Positions 1-8,566 of a stretch of DNA of 64,000 nt are shown piece by piece. The position numbers were made by a program, and so were the translations under genes. Each line of letters opens with the position of its first letter. Positions within the stretch are counted from its first letter, which is position 1. This DNA is from Streptomyces sp. NBC_00464 (GTDB lineage Bacteria > Actinomycetota > Actinomycetes > Streptomycetales > Streptomycetaceae): contig NZ_CP107899.1 in NCBI RefSeq assembly GCF_036013915.1, positions 7,096,001-7,160,000 of the forward strand, given 5' to 3'. The notes under the pieces were generated by a model. It had not been told where the DNA came from. It saw only the letters and a program-made list of their open reading frames with translations, and did not search any database.

Positions 1-653
1 CGCCGGACACCGCGGGCCTCTCGCAGGGCCAGAAGTTCAAGAAGCACGGCATCCGCGCCTCGCACACCGCCGAGGTCGTCCTGGAGGACGTGCGCGTCCC
101 GGGCCACTGCCTGCTCGGCGGCAAGGAGAAGCTGGACCAGCGCCTGGCCCGGGCCCGCGAGCGTGCCGCCTCCGGTGGCGGCGAGCGCGTGAAGAACGCC
201 GCGATGGCCACGTTCGAGGCGTCCCGCCCGGCCGTCGGCGCGATGGCCGTCGGCACCGCCCGTGCCGCGTACGAGGTCGCGCTGGACTACGCGAAGACCA
301 GGACCCAGTTCGGCCGTCCGATCATCGACAACCAGGGCATCGCCTTCCAGCTCGCCGACATGCGCACCCAGATCGACGCGGCGCGCCTGCTGGTCTGGCG
401 CGCCTCGTGGATGGCGACCGCCGGCAAGCCGTTCGAGTCGGCCGAGGGCTCCATGTCCAAGCTGTACGCGAGCGAGACCGCCAAGAAGGTCACCGCTCAG
501 GCGATCCAGATCCTCGGCGGCAACGGGTTCACCCGTGAGTACCCGGTGGAGCGCATGCACCGCGACGCCGCGATCTACACGATCTTCGAGGGAACGAGCG
601 AGATCCAGCGCCTGGTGATCGCCCGCACGCTGTCCGGGATGCCCATCCGCTGA
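1..653 (+). CDS. Acyl-CoA dehydrogenase, C-terminal part
   Basis: The gene enters from the left edge; the open frame runs from base 3 and ends in TGA at 651-653. It is the C-terminal half of an FAD-dependent acyl-CoA dehydrogenase, which makes the alpha-beta double bond in an acyl-CoA. Visible family marks are the RTQFGRPI segment of the helical domain, the GGNGFTREYPVERMHRDA block, and IFEGTSEIQ near the end, whose Glu is the usual catalytic base in medium-chain-type enzymes. The protein ends 20 residues after that motif, as is normal. The substrate chain length cannot be told from this part. A strong hairpin follows directly. Confidence 0.93.
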   Translation, partial: PDTAGLSQGQKFKKHGIRASHTAEVVLEDVRVPGHCLLGGKEKLDQRLARARERAASGGGERVKNAAMATFEASRPAVGAMAVGTARAAYEVALDYAKTRTQFGRPIIDNQGIAFQLADMRTQIDAARLLVWRASWMATAGKPFESAEGSMSKLYASETAKKVTAQAIQILGGNGFTREYPVERMHRDAAIYTIFEGTSEIQRLVIARTLSGMPIR

Positions 654-674
654 CGCCCCGCAAGGCCGCCGGTC

Positions 675-716
675 CCGGCCCCGCTCCCTGTCGCGCCGAC
701 AGGGGGCGGGGGCCGG
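675..716. terminator. Bidirectional terminator between convergent genes
   Basis: A long GC-rich inverted repeat (CCGGCCCCGC arm, CCCTGTC/GACAGGG inner stem, loop GCGCC) sits between the convergent acyl-CoA dehydrogenase and glutathione peroxidase genes. It has no U-tract, which is usual for Streptomyces terminators. Confidence 0.75.
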
Positions 717-727
717 TGCGAGGATGC

Positions 728-1216
728 TCAGGCGGGGAGCTGCGCCTCGATGGCCGCGACGACCTCCGGGGCCTCCGGCTCCGTCCGGGGGCGGATCCGG
801 GCGACCGGCTCACCCGCGGGGGAGATCAGGAACTTCTCGAAGTTCCACTGGACGTCACCGGCCTCGCCGTCCGCGTCCGCGAGCCGGGTGAGCTCCGTGT
901 AGAGCGGGTGCCTGCCGGCACCGTTGACATCGGTCTTCGCCAGCAGCGGGAAGCTCACCCCGTACGTCGTCGAGCAGAAGGTCTGGATCTCCTCCGAGCT
1001 CCCGGGCTCCTGGCCGCCGAACTGGTTGCACGGCACGCCGAGCACCGTGAAGCCGCGGTCCCCGTACTCCTTCTGGAGCCGCTCCAGACCGGCGTACTGC
1101 GGGGTCAGCCCGCACTTGGAGGCGACGTTCACCAGCAGGACCGCCTGGCCGCTGTAGGCGCCCAGCGTGGTCGGCTCGCCGGTGAGCGTGTGGAGCGGGA
1201 TGTCGTGCAGCGTCAT
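728..1216 (-). CDS. Glutathione peroxidase family protein (thiol peroxidase)
   Basis: A 162-residue thioredoxin-fold peroxidase that reduces hydrogen peroxide or organic hydroperoxides in the cytoplasm. The peroxidatic residue is Cys35 in NVASKCGLTPQY, the active-site Gln is Q69 in CNQFGGQEPG, and the active-site Trp is in VQWNFEKF. A further Cys81 sits where bacterial non-seleno enzymes keep the resolving Cys. Actinobacteria lack glutathione, so thioredoxin or mycothiol-linked reduction is the likely electron source (inference). Length is normal. It is convergent with the upstream dehydrogenase; its start lies 36 bp downstream of the end of the AsnC-type gene on the same strand. Confidence 0.92.
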   Translation of the reverse strand: MTLHDIPLHTLTGEPTTLGAYSGQAVLLVNVASKCGLTPQYAGLERLQKEYGDRGFTVLGVPCNQFGGQEPGSSEEIQTFCSTTYGVSFPLLAKTDVNGAGRHPLYTELTRLADADGEAGDVQWNFEKFLISPAGEPVARIRPRTEPEAPEVVAAIEAQLPA

Positions 1217-1252
1217 GGGTGTCTCCTAGTCATTTGTCTTCCACGGCCATTG

Positions 1253-2257
1253 TCACGCCCAGAGGTTCATCGGTACGAAGCCGGTCGCCCGTCCGTCCGG
1301 ATCCAGCAGCCGGCCCATCAGTTTCACCGCGCGCAGCGCGACCGCGCGGTCGGCGATCCGCAGATGGGGGATGGTCGCGGCGAGGCGGACCTCCAGGGCC
1401 TGGGCATCCACCAGGGACGAGACCCAGACAGTGGCGATCAGATTCTGCGGACCGGCCAGGCCCAGGCACTGCCTGATCTCCGGGAGCTTCGCCAACTCCC
1501 TTGCCGTGGCGTCCAGATGCTCGGCCGCCACGGTCCCGAACAGGGTCACGGCGACCGGTGAGCCGGACAGCGAGCGGGCCAGGTCGCAGCGGAGCACGAG
1601 GCGTCCTGTTTCCAGCAGCCGGTTCAGCCGGCGGCTCGCCGTGTTCACCGAGACGCCGAGGGTCTCGGCGAGTTCGCTGAGGGACATGCGTCCGTTCTCG
1701 CCTATCGCCGTGACGAGCTCGGCGTACTCGGGCAGATGCTGTGTGTCGCCCAGCGCCGACCGGCGGGACGCGGCCAGAGTCTCCTGCTGGCTGCGGCTCA
1801 GGCTCGTCAGCCGCCACACGCTGCCCTCGGTGTAACTGCGGGTGATCAGATGGGCACGGGTCGCCGCGATTCCGGGGGTGGTGCCCAGCCGGTCCACGAT
1901 GTAGCTCGAGAGTGCGCCGAAGCCGGTGGCCATCGCGGTGATCAGGAGGTCGCGCCCGCCCGCCGCGTGCTCCACGGTCACCGCGTGCGGGTCCGCCGAC
2001 AGGAGCTCGGCGACCGCTCCCGCCTGTCCCGGCGCGCAGTCGATCTCGATCAGCGCGCCGGCCCCCGAGCCGCCGTACGGATACGCCGTCACCCAGGCGT
2101 GGCCGGCGGCCCGCAGCCGCTCCCATCGCCGGGCCACGGTCGCGGCATCGACCTCCAGGGCCTTCGCCAGCTCGGTCCAGGGGGCCCGTGGGTTGATCTG
2201 CAGAGCGTTGACCAGGGCCAGGTCCAGCTCGCTGAGTGAGGGCAGATTTTCAGTCAT
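1253..2257 (-). CDS. Lrp/AsnC family transcriptional regulator
   Basis: This 334-residue protein begins with an AsnC-type winged helix (SELDLALVNALQINPRAPWTEL..) and has a second HTH in the middle (LVTAIGENGRMSLSELAETLGVSVNTASRRLNRL). Each half is followed by a RAM-like ligand-sensing region, so it is a tandem two-unit Lrp protein of the sort common in Streptomyces. It is divergent from the amidase-MFS-amidohydrolase operon across 150 bp, which makes that operon its most likely target; the ligand is probably the small molecule handled by the operon (inference). Lrp proteins often also control themselves. Confidence 0.9.
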   Translation of the reverse strand: MTENLPSLSELDLALVNALQINPRAPWTELAKALEVDAATVARRWERLRAAGHAWVTAYPYGGSGAGALIEIDCAPGQAGAVAELLSADPHAVTVEHAAGGRDLLITAMATGFGALSSYIVDRLGTTPGIAATRAHLITRSYTEGSVWRLTSLSRSQQETLAASRRSALGDTQHLPEYAELVTAIGENGRMSLSELAETLGVSVNTASRRLNRLLETGRLVLRCDLARSLSGSPVAVTLFGTVAAEHLDATARELAKLPEIRQCLGLAGPQNLIATVWVSSLVDAQALEVRLAATIPHLRIADRAVALRAVKLMGRLLDPDGRATGFVPMNLWA

Positions 2258-2407
2258 CGAGAGTCCGTACTGACGGGTGCTTTGGGAAAAGACTGCATTC
2301 GATCAAGATTCACGACAGGGATCGGCAATTTCAAGCGGAATGTTGAGCGGAGATTAGCATCGCCGTACCTCATCAGATCCAGCCACATCCGACTCCGGAG
2401 GCGCCGC
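2258..2407. promoter_or_regulatory. Divergent intergenic region, AsnC regulator / amidase operon
   Basis: These 150 bp separate two divergent genes and are clearly more AT-rich than the flanking coding DNA, as expected for back-to-back promoters and a regulator binding site. A GGAGG sequence ends 6 bp before the amidase GTG. No convincing -35/-10 pair or operator could be fixed by eye. Confidence 0.4.
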
Positions 2408-3964
2408 GTGCAGCAGCCTTTCGCCACCCTCGCCGACGCCGCCGCGGCCCTGCGGTCGGGCACCGTCGGCAGCGAGGAACTCGTCACCGCCGCCCTCGCC
2501 GACGCCGAGGTGCTCGATCCGCTGCTCGGTGTGTACGTGACCCGCTTCCCGGAACGGGCGCTGGCCGCCGCCCGGGCGGCCGACTCCCTGCCCGCCGCTG
2601 AACGCGGCCCCCTGCACGGACTGCCCCTCGCGGTGAAGGACAACCTCGCCACCGTCGAGGGCCCGGCCACCGCGCAGAGCCCCGTCCATGACCCGCACTG
2701 GTGGCGCGGGCTCGACGCACCGGCCGTCGCCCGGCTGCGCGGTGCGGGGGCGGTCGTCCTGGGCAAGACCACCATGGCCGAGTACGCCATGGGCCGCCCC
2801 GACCCCGCCCACGACTTTCCGGTGCCCCGCAATCCCTGGGACCCCGAGCGGTGGACCGGCGGATCGAGCACCGGAAACGGTGCGGGCATCGCCTCGGGAC
2901 TCTTCCTGGGGGCCCTCGGCAGCGACACCTCCGGCAGCGTGCGGCTGCCCGCCGCGCTGTGCGGAGCCACCGGCCTCAAGACCACCTTCGGACTGCTGCC
3001 CGTCGACGGCTGCATCCCGCTGAGCCCTTCGCAGGACGTCCTCGGCCCGATGGCCGTCACCGCCCGCGACTGTGGACTCCTCCTCGGCGCGATGACCGGG
3101 CTGCCGCCCAGGGCTCCCGCGCCGGACGGGGTGCGCGGACTGCGCATCGGTGTTCCGTACGGACTGCTCGACGCTCCGGGCGTCACCGCCGAGTGCCGCA
3201 CCGCATTCCAGGACGCGCTGCGAACCCTGCGTGAACTCGGCGCGGAAATAAGGGAGTTCGATCTGCCGGAGTTCGGCGGTCTGCTCGCCGTCAACGCGGT
3301 CACCATGCTCGCCGAAGCCTTCGCCGCGCACAGCGAGCGGCTCGCCGCCGACTGGGACGGGCACGGGCGGGCCTTTCGCAGGCTGGCCGCCGCGGGCGGA
3401 CTCGTCCCGGCACACCTCTACCTCCGCGCCCAGCGCACCCGCGAACAGCTCACCGCACAGCTGCTGGCGCGGATGGACGGCCCCGGCGGCGTCGACCTGA
3501 TCGCCACCCCGACCTGGCCCGCGCCCGCACGGCCGTACGCACAGGAGGCCGCGCCCGGCGAGGAACTCAACCTCACCGGCGTCTGGAACCCCACCGGCTT
3601 CCCGGCCCTCGCCCTTCCCATGGGTGCCGGCCCCACCGGGCTGCCCCTCTCCCTCCAACTGGCCGGCCGCCCCCGCAGCGAGCACACCCTGATCGCCGCG
3701 GGCGACGCCTACCAGTCCGCCACCACCTGGCATCTCCGCCGGGCCGCGCCCGACCCCGGGCAACGGCCCACCCCGCTCCAGGACCCGGACGGCGGGCCGG
3801 CGCACACATCCCCGACGCCGTCCGCAGCCACCCCCGGCGACGCCTTCGCCGATGCCGGGGCCGCACTCGCCGCGATCGGCATTACACCGGGCCCCGCCGA
3901 TCTGGCCTTCGCCCGGACCGTGGCCCGCTCACTCCTCGAAGCGGACCGCAGGCCCGCCGCCTGA
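2408..3964 (+). CDS. Amidase signature family amidohydrolase
   Basis: An amidase-signature enzyme of 518 residues that hydrolyses a carboxamide bond. The Ser-cisSer-Lys triad is visible: Lys77 in GLPLAVKDN, the glycine/serine block WTGGSSTGNGAG near 150-160, and Ser177 in GSDTSGSVRLPAALCG. GTG 2408 is chosen because GGAGG stands 6 bp upstream and the family homology begins right after it; an open frame extends further 5' without a good ribosome-binding site. The last 40 residues (Pro/Ala/Asp-rich) are a non-catalytic tail. It is first gene of an operon with a transporter and a second hydrolase, suggesting import and stepwise breakdown of an amide-containing compound. Substrate unknown. Confidence 0.9.
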   Translation: MQQPFATLADAAAALRSGTVGSEELVTAALADAEVLDPLLGVYVTRFPERALAAARAADSLPAAERGPLHGLPLAVKDNLATVEGPATAQSPVHDPHWWRGLDAPAVARLRGAGAVVLGKTTMAEYAMGRPDPAHDFPVPRNPWDPERWTGGSSTGNGAGIASGLFLGALGSDTSGSVRLPAALCGATGLKTTFGLLPVDGCIPLSPSQDVLGPMAVTARDCGLLLGAMTGLPPRAPAPDGVRGLRIGVPYGLLDAPGVTAECRTAFQDALRTLRELGAEIREFDLPEFGGLLAVNAVTMLAEAFAAHSERLAADWDGHGRAFRRLAAAGGLVPAHLYLRAQRTREQLTAQLLARMDGPGGVDLIATPTWPAPARPYAQEAAPGEELNLTGVWNPTGFPALALPMGAGPTGLPLSLQLAGRPRSEHTLIAAGDAYQSATTWHLRRAAPDPGQRPTPLQDPDGGPAHTSPTPSAATPGDAFADAGAALAAIGITPGPADLAFARTVARSLLEADRRPAA

Positions 3965-4072
3965 CCCGGCCGGCCGGGGGACCGCCCTCGCCGACACCGC
4001 CCTTTCCCGAATCCCCTGCCCCACCCTCACCCGCCGCGCCCGTGCGCGCGGCCGTGCCCAAGTGGAGAACCC

Positions 4073-5503
4073 ATGTCGCGTATCCAGCCCACCGCGGGCG
4101 CCGGCGCGCCAGGCCTCGGCGCCACCCGTGTCGCCGCGGTCGTCGGATTCCTGGTCTTCGTCGAGCTGACCAGCGGCATCATCCAGGGGATGATGCCGAC
4201 CCTGCTGCCCGAACTCGGCTCCGTACTGCACGTCGGCGCGGGCGACCTCAACTGGGTCAACGCGGCGCAGCTCCTGGCCGCCGCCGTCTCCGTGCCGCTG
4301 TTCGGCCGCCTCGGGGACATGTACGGGCATCGACGGCTGCTGCGGATCGCCGTCCTCTGTCTCGCCGTCGGTTCGGTACTGGTCGCCTGGGCACCCTCGT
4401 TCGAGGTGCTGCTGGTCGGCCGTGTGCTGCAGGGACCGCTCGCCGCGCTCCTGCCCCTGGAGATCGGACTGGTCCGCGACCGGCTGGACGCCGCGGGCGC
4501 CCGGAGCGCCATCGCCATGCTCGTCGGCGCGCTGACCTTCGGCGCCAGCGCCGGCATGGTCATCTCCGGACTGCTCCGTGAGGTCATCTCCTCCGTGCAC
4601 GGCGTCCTGTGGATTCCCGCGGCCGCCACCGTCCTGTGCGCCGGAGTCGTCTTCTTCCTGGTGCCCGAGTCCAAGACCCGGGCCGAGGGCAGGGTCGACT
4701 GGGCCGGCGCCGGACTCCTCAGCGTCGGACTCGCCACGCTGCTGCTCGGCATCTCCCAGGGACCCAAGTGGGGCTGGACCGACGCGGCCACCCTCGCCCT
4801 GTTCGCCGTCGCAGCGGTCACCCTCGTCGTCTGGGTCCTGGTCGAACTCCGCGTCGCCGAGCCGATCGTCGACATCCGCCTCACCGTGCAGCGCACCCTG
4901 CTCCCCGTCTACGCGGCGAGCTTCCTGCTGGGCACCGCCCTCTTCGGCGCCCAGACCGCCCTGGTGCTCTTCGTGTCCTCACCCGCTGACAAGGTCGGAT
5001 ACGGATTCGGCTACGACGCCCTCGGAATCGCCTGGCTGATGCTGCCGTCCGGCGTCATGGCGTTCGTCGCCTCGCTGTTCGCCTCCCGGCTCTTCAAGCT
5101 CATCGGCGGACGCGGCACCCTCGGGCTCAGCGGCGCCCTCATGGCGGTCGGCTATCTGTTCCTGATCGCCGCCCACGACGACCCGTGGCAGTTCGTCGTC
5201 GTCAACGTCATCGTCGGCACGGGCGTCGGTCTCGCCCTCAGCGCGATGCCCGTCCTGATCGTCGACTCCAGCCCGCACGAGCGCACCGCCATCGCGACCG
5301 GGATCTACAACACCGCCAAGACCGTGGGCGGTTCCGTCGCGGGAGCCGTCTTCGCGGCCATCCTCACCGCCCTGACCTTCAAGGGCACCGAGATCCCGAC
5401 GATCGACGCCTACACCACCGTGTGGTGGTGCTGCGCCGGAGTCTCGGTCCTCGTCGCCGTCGCCGCGGCGGTCGTGGCCCGCCCCGCGAAGTCCGCCAAC
5501 TGA
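4073..5503 (+). CDS. MFS transporter, DHA2-like (about 14 TM)
   Basis: A 476-residue integral membrane protein with repeated hydrophobic spans from residue 20 to the C-terminus, consistent with 14 TM helices of the DHA2 branch. The MFS motif A is seen as GRLGDMYGHRRLL around residues 78-90. Ribosome-binding GGAG lies 6 bp before ATG. It follows the amidase by 108 bp and precedes the amidohydrolase by 47 bp in one orientation, so it probably moves the substrate or product of these enzymes. DHA2 proteins are usually drug or metabolite exporters, so export of a compound inactivated by the hydrolases is an alternative. Confidence 0.88.
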   Translation: MSRIQPTAGAGAPGLGATRVAAVVGFLVFVELTSGIIQGMMPTLLPELGSVLHVGAGDLNWVNAAQLLAAAVSVPLFGRLGDMYGHRRLLRIAVLCLAVGSVLVAWAPSFEVLLVGRVLQGPLAALLPLEIGLVRDRLDAAGARSAIAMLVGALTFGASAGMVISGLLREVISSVHGVLWIPAAATVLCAGVVFFLVPESKTRAEGRVDWAGAGLLSVGLATLLLGISQGPKWGWTDAATLALFAVAAVTLVVWVLVELRVAEPIVDIRLTVQRTLLPVYAASFLLGTALFGAQTALVLFVSSPADKVGYGFGYDALGIAWLMLPSGVMAFVASLFASRLFKLIGGRGTLGLSGALMAVGYLFLIAAHDDPWQFVVVNVIVGTGVGLALSAMPVLIVDSSPHERTAIATGIYNTAKTVGGSVAGAVFAAILTALTFKGTEIPTIDAYTTVWWCCAGVSVLVAVAAAVVARPAKSAN

Positions 5504-5550
5504 ACCACCGCCCCGCCCCCTTGCACCCTCTCCAGGGAAGGAACAGCGCC

Positions 5551-6798
5551 ATGCCCGCCCCCACCACCTCCGTACTCCTGTACAACGGCCTCCTCATCGA
5601 CGGCACCGGGAGCGAACCGGTCCTCGACGGTGCGGTCCTCATCGAGGACGGTCTCATCCGGTGGGCGGGCCGCACCGCGGACAGTCCCGCCACCACGGCC
5701 ACGACCCGGCGCATCGACGTACGCGGCGACGCGATACTCCCGGGCTTCATCGACTGTCACGTCCACATGGCGGCCCCCGGAACGGCGATGAGTCACGCCG
5801 AGATCGCCTCCCTGCCGCACAGCCTGCTCACCTTCCTGGCGGGGCCCCGGATGAAGCAGACCCTCGAAGCCGGCGTCACCACCGCGCGGGACCTCGGCGG
5901 CGCCGACGCCGGGCACCGGCGGGCCATCGAATCCGGCCTGCTCGTCGGCCCCCGGCTCCAGGTCGCCATCGCCATGCTCAGCCCCACCGGAGGGCACGGC
6001 GACTTCCGGGCCGGCAACGACCCCCGCCCCAACAGCAACCCCATGGGGCAGCTGGCCGATGGACCCGCCGAATGCCGCAGAGCGGTCCGCGATGTCCTGC
6101 GCCGGGGCGCCGACTGCGTCAAGATCGCGGCGACCGGTGGGGTGTGGAGCCCGACCGACCAGCCCGACGACGACGGGTTCCTGGAGGACGAGATCCGTAC
6201 GATCACGGAGATCGCCGCCGGGCATCGCGGCAAGAAGGTCGCCGCGCACGCCCAGGGCCGCGGCGGCATCCTCAACGCGGTGCGGGGCGGCGTCGCCAGC
6301 GTCGAGCACGGCTACGAGATCGACGACGAGGCCATCGACCTGATGCTGGAACGGGGCATCTTCCTCGTGCCGACGCTCACCACCGCCAACACCGACCCGG
6401 ATCCCGGCAAGGCGGCACCCTGGGCGTACGCGAAGAAGAAGCACTGGCAGGACGTCGCCCGCCGGCACATCCCGCGCGCCATCGAGCGGGGGGTACGGAT
6501 CGCGATGGGTACCGACTGCGGCATCGCCGAGCACGGCACCAACCTGCGCGAGCTCGGGTATCTCGTGGAGTGCGGGATGACCCCGATGGGTGCGGTGCGG
6601 GCCGGTACGGCCGAGGCGGCCGAACTCCTGGGACTCGCCGGCGAGATCGGCACCCTGGAGCCCGGCAAGCGCGCCGACGTCGTGATCGCGCGAGGCAACC
6701 CGCTCGACGACATCAAGTCCCTGGGCGACCCCGGGAACATCCTGCTCGTCATGAAGGACGGCGTCGCCTACAAGGACGTCGACGGGCTCGCCGCCTGA
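5551..6798 (+). CDS. Metal-dependent amidohydrolase (imidazolonepropionase / prolidase-like)
   Basis: A 415-residue amidohydrolase-superfamily TIM-barrel enzyme. The metal site is visible: HxH at residues 70-72 (FIDCHVHMA), a possible carboxylated Lys in CVKIAATGG, His in VAAHAQG and SVEHGYEID, and Asp in MGTDCG. The composite beta-sandwich formed by both termini is present (GDAILPGFIDC and EPGKRADVVIA). It resembles the group that includes Xaa-Pro dipeptidases and aryldialkyl-type hydrolases. ATG 5551 has GGAAGG 10 bp upstream. It is the third gene of the amidase operon. The 3' end overlaps the convergent GNAT gene by 31 bp. Confidence 0.9.
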   Translation: MPAPTTSVLLYNGLLIDGTGSEPVLDGAVLIEDGLIRWAGRTADSPATTATTRRIDVRGDAILPGFIDCHVHMAAPGTAMSHAEIASLPHSLLTFLAGPRMKQTLEAGVTTARDLGGADAGHRRAIESGLLVGPRLQVAIAMLSPTGGHGDFRAGNDPRPNSNPMGQLADGPAECRRAVRDVLRRGADCVKIAATGGVWSPTDQPDDDGFLEDEIRTITEIAAGHRGKKVAAHAQGRGGILNAVRGGVASVEHGYEIDDEAIDLMLERGIFLVPTLTTANTDPDPGKAAPWAYAKKKHWQDVARRHIPRAIERGVRIAMGTDCGIAEHGTNLRELGYLVECGMTPMGAVRAGTAEAAELLGLAGEIGTLEPGKRADVVIARGNPLDDIKSLGDPGNILLVMKDGVAYKDVDGLAA

Positions 6799-7334
6799 GC
6801 GGGCGCCGCACCGTCCCGGCCGACCGCCTTGTAGTAGAAGGTGGTCGGCTTCAGGACACCGGCCGGATCACCGGCGTAGTCCGGAACGGACCCGCACTCC
6901 GTCCAGCCGGCCGAGCGGTACAGCCGCTCGGCCGGACTGCCGCTCTCGGTGTCCAGGATCAGCAGCGTGAGCCCGTCCCCGGCCGCCGAGCGCTCCACCG
7001 CGTCGAGCAGGGCCCGGCCGAGCCCCCGGCCCTGCGCCGACGGGCGGACCATCAGCTTGGCGACCTCGGCGCGGTGACGGGCGTTGGGCAGCGGAGCGGG
7101 GGTCAGAGCGATGGTCCCCGCGATCCGTTCGCCGTCCCGGGCGATCCACACCTGGTGGTGTCCCGCGTCCACGGAGGCGGCACGCTCCCGCCACCAGCAC
7201 GCGGCGGCATCCCGGTCGAGCGGCGCCAGGAACCCCACGGAGGCTCCGCCGTCGACCGTCTCCACCAGGAGGGCGGCCAGCTCATCGGCGTACGTGACCA
7301 GTTCGGGTCCGGTCACCGGGACGATCTCGGTCAT
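6768..7334 (-). CDS. GNAT family N-acetyltransferase
   Basis: A 188-residue acetyltransferase. The acetyl-CoA binding loop is seen in VRPSAQGRGLGRALLDAV (R/Q-x-x-G-x-G/A), and the fold continues with LLILDTESGSPAERLYRSAGW and the terminal beta-strand region. The substrate cannot be inferred. It starts 13 bp after the end of the XRE-cupin regulator gene on the same strand, so the two are probably cotranscribed. The last codons overlap the convergent amidohydrolase gene. Confidence 0.88.
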   Translation of the reverse strand: MTEIVPVTGPELVTYADELAALLVETVDGGASVGFLAPLDRDAAACWWRERAASVDAGHHQVWIARDGERIAGTIALTPAPLPNARHRAEVAKLMVRPSAQGRGLGRALLDAVERSAAGDGLTLLILDTESGSPAERLYRSAGWTECGSVPDYAGDPAGVLKPTTFYYKAVGRDGAAPAQAASPSTSL

Positions 7335-7347
7335 GCGGCAGGTCCTT

Positions 7348-7920
7348 TCACGGTGCGACGATCATCAGTGCGTAGCGGACCCGTTCCGGGCCCGGACAGT
7401 GGAAGCGCGAAGGGCCGCGCAGCCGGAACCGCAGGCAGTCGCCCGGGCCGACCGTGTGCACGGTGGCGTCGACGGTGATCTCGACCGTCCCCTCCAGGAC
7501 CCAGATGTGCTGTTCGAGGCCGGGCACAGGCGGATTCTCGTACGCGATCACGGCACCCGCGTCGAGGATGCCCTCGATGACCTCCGCGCGCAGACCGGCA
7601 TGCGGAGGCGAGACGGACCTGCGCACGAAACCGGACCGCTCGTCCCGCCAGACCGTCTGACGGGAGGCGGGCACCAGCTGCGGCGGCTGCGCCTCCACCT
7701 CCAGCAGCAGCCGGGACATGGTCCGCTCGTGGACGGTGCACAGCCGGCCGAGCTGGGCGGCGGTAGGACTCAGCTCGCCTCGTTCGAGCCGGGACAGCGT
7801 CGAGCGGCTCAACCCGCTGCGCCGGGCCAGCTCGTCCAGCGACCAGCCGCGCTCGACGCGCAGTTCACCGAGCCGCGCCGCGAGCCCGGCCTCGACGGCC
7901 CCGGCCTCATCCCTCTCCAT
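7348..7920 (-). CDS. XRE-type regulator with C-terminal cupin domain
   Basis: A 190-residue regulator with an N-terminal helix-turn-helix (WSLDELARRSGLSRSTLSRL) and a C-terminal cupin barrel (HIWVLEGTVEITVD, GDCLRFRLRGPSRFHCPGP). Such HTH-cupin proteins sense small molecules and control an adjacent gene, here probably the downstream GNAT. ATG 7920 was chosen because homology starts within ten residues; the frame stays open further upstream through low-complexity Arg/Pro-rich sequence that is unlikely to be coding. Confidence 0.87.
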   Translation of the reverse strand: MERDEAGAVEAGLAARLGELRVERGWSLDELARRSGLSRSTLSRLERGELSPTAAQLGRLCTVHERTMSRLLLEVEAQPPQLVPASRQTVWRDERSGFVRRSVSPPHAGLRAEVIEGILDAGAVIAYENPPVPGLEQHIWVLEGTVEITVDATVHTVGPGDCLRFRLRGPSRFHCPGPERVRYALMIVAP

Positions 7921-8102
7921 GCCTCTCACATCAGAGAGGGTATCTCCATTCCGAGATGCTTGGTGGTGCGGTCTTCGCCGGGTGCGCGAAGGCGCCAGGT
8001 TCGTTCTGCCGGTCGGGTGCCGTCGTGTCACGCTTGGAGCGGGGGGTGCCCGGACGGGCACAGCGGTCCCGCCGGGTGGTTTTACTACCCGAGGAGGCCG
8101 GC

Positions 8103-8540
8103 ATGGCCAGTACCAGCAACGAACCGCGAGCCGCCCGTGACACCGCCCCGAGCTCCCGTCATCCGTTCATGACGGGCTGGACCGCCTTCGCCGGGGTGCT
8201 GATGATCTTCGGCGGGGCCATGGCGATCCTGCAGGGGATCGCCGCCATCGCCAAGGACGACGTCTTCGTCGCCACGCGCAACTACGTGTTCCAGTTCAAC
8301 CTGACCGGCTGGGGATGGATCCACCTCATTCTCGGCATCCTCATCGTGCTCGCCGGCTGCGCCCTGTTCACCGGGGCCGTGTGGGCGCGTGTCGTGGGTG
8401 TCGTACTCGCCGGATTCGGCGCGCTCGCCAACTTCCTGTGGCTGCCGCACTACCCGTTGTGGTCCATCGTCCTCATCGCCATCGACGTCTTCATCATCTG
8501 GGCACTCTGCGCGGGGCCCGAGAAGCGGGAAGGGGTCTGA
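8103..8540 (+). CDS. Small four-TM membrane protein (DUF7144-like)
   Basis: A 145-residue protein with a polar N-terminus of about 25 residues followed by four hydrophobic spans (for example GVLMIFGGAMAILQGIAAIA and WIHLILGILIVLAGCALF). The arrangement and the GWTAFAGVLMIFGG start match a family of conserved Streptomyces membrane proteins of unknown function. GAGGAGG lies just before ATG 8103. It is divergent from the XRE-cupin gene and convergent with the ClC gene. Confidence 0.8.
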   Translation: MASTSNEPRAARDTAPSSRHPFMTGWTAFAGVLMIFGGAMAILQGIAAIAKDDVFVATRNYVFQFNLTGWGWIHLILGILIVLAGCALFTGAVWARVVGVVLAGFGALANFLWLPHYPLWSIVLIAIDVFIIWALCAGPEKREGV

Positions 8541-8566
8541 CGGAGCAGCCGTACCTCCTGGGGCAT

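Noticed and set aside
890..905. Host sequence resembling the phage palindrome half-site (GCTCCGTGTAGAGC)
   Set aside because: Only one half matches and it lies in the coding sequence of glutathione peroxidase; no symmetric partner.
2282..2407. Longer N-terminus for the amidase
   Set aside because: No ribosome-binding site and no family similarity in the first 42 codons; the GTG at 2408 has GGAGG in place.
5185..5550. Upstream extension of the amidohydrolase
   Set aside because: It overlaps the MFS gene in another frame and is Arg-rich shadow sequence; ATG 5551 begins the real domain.
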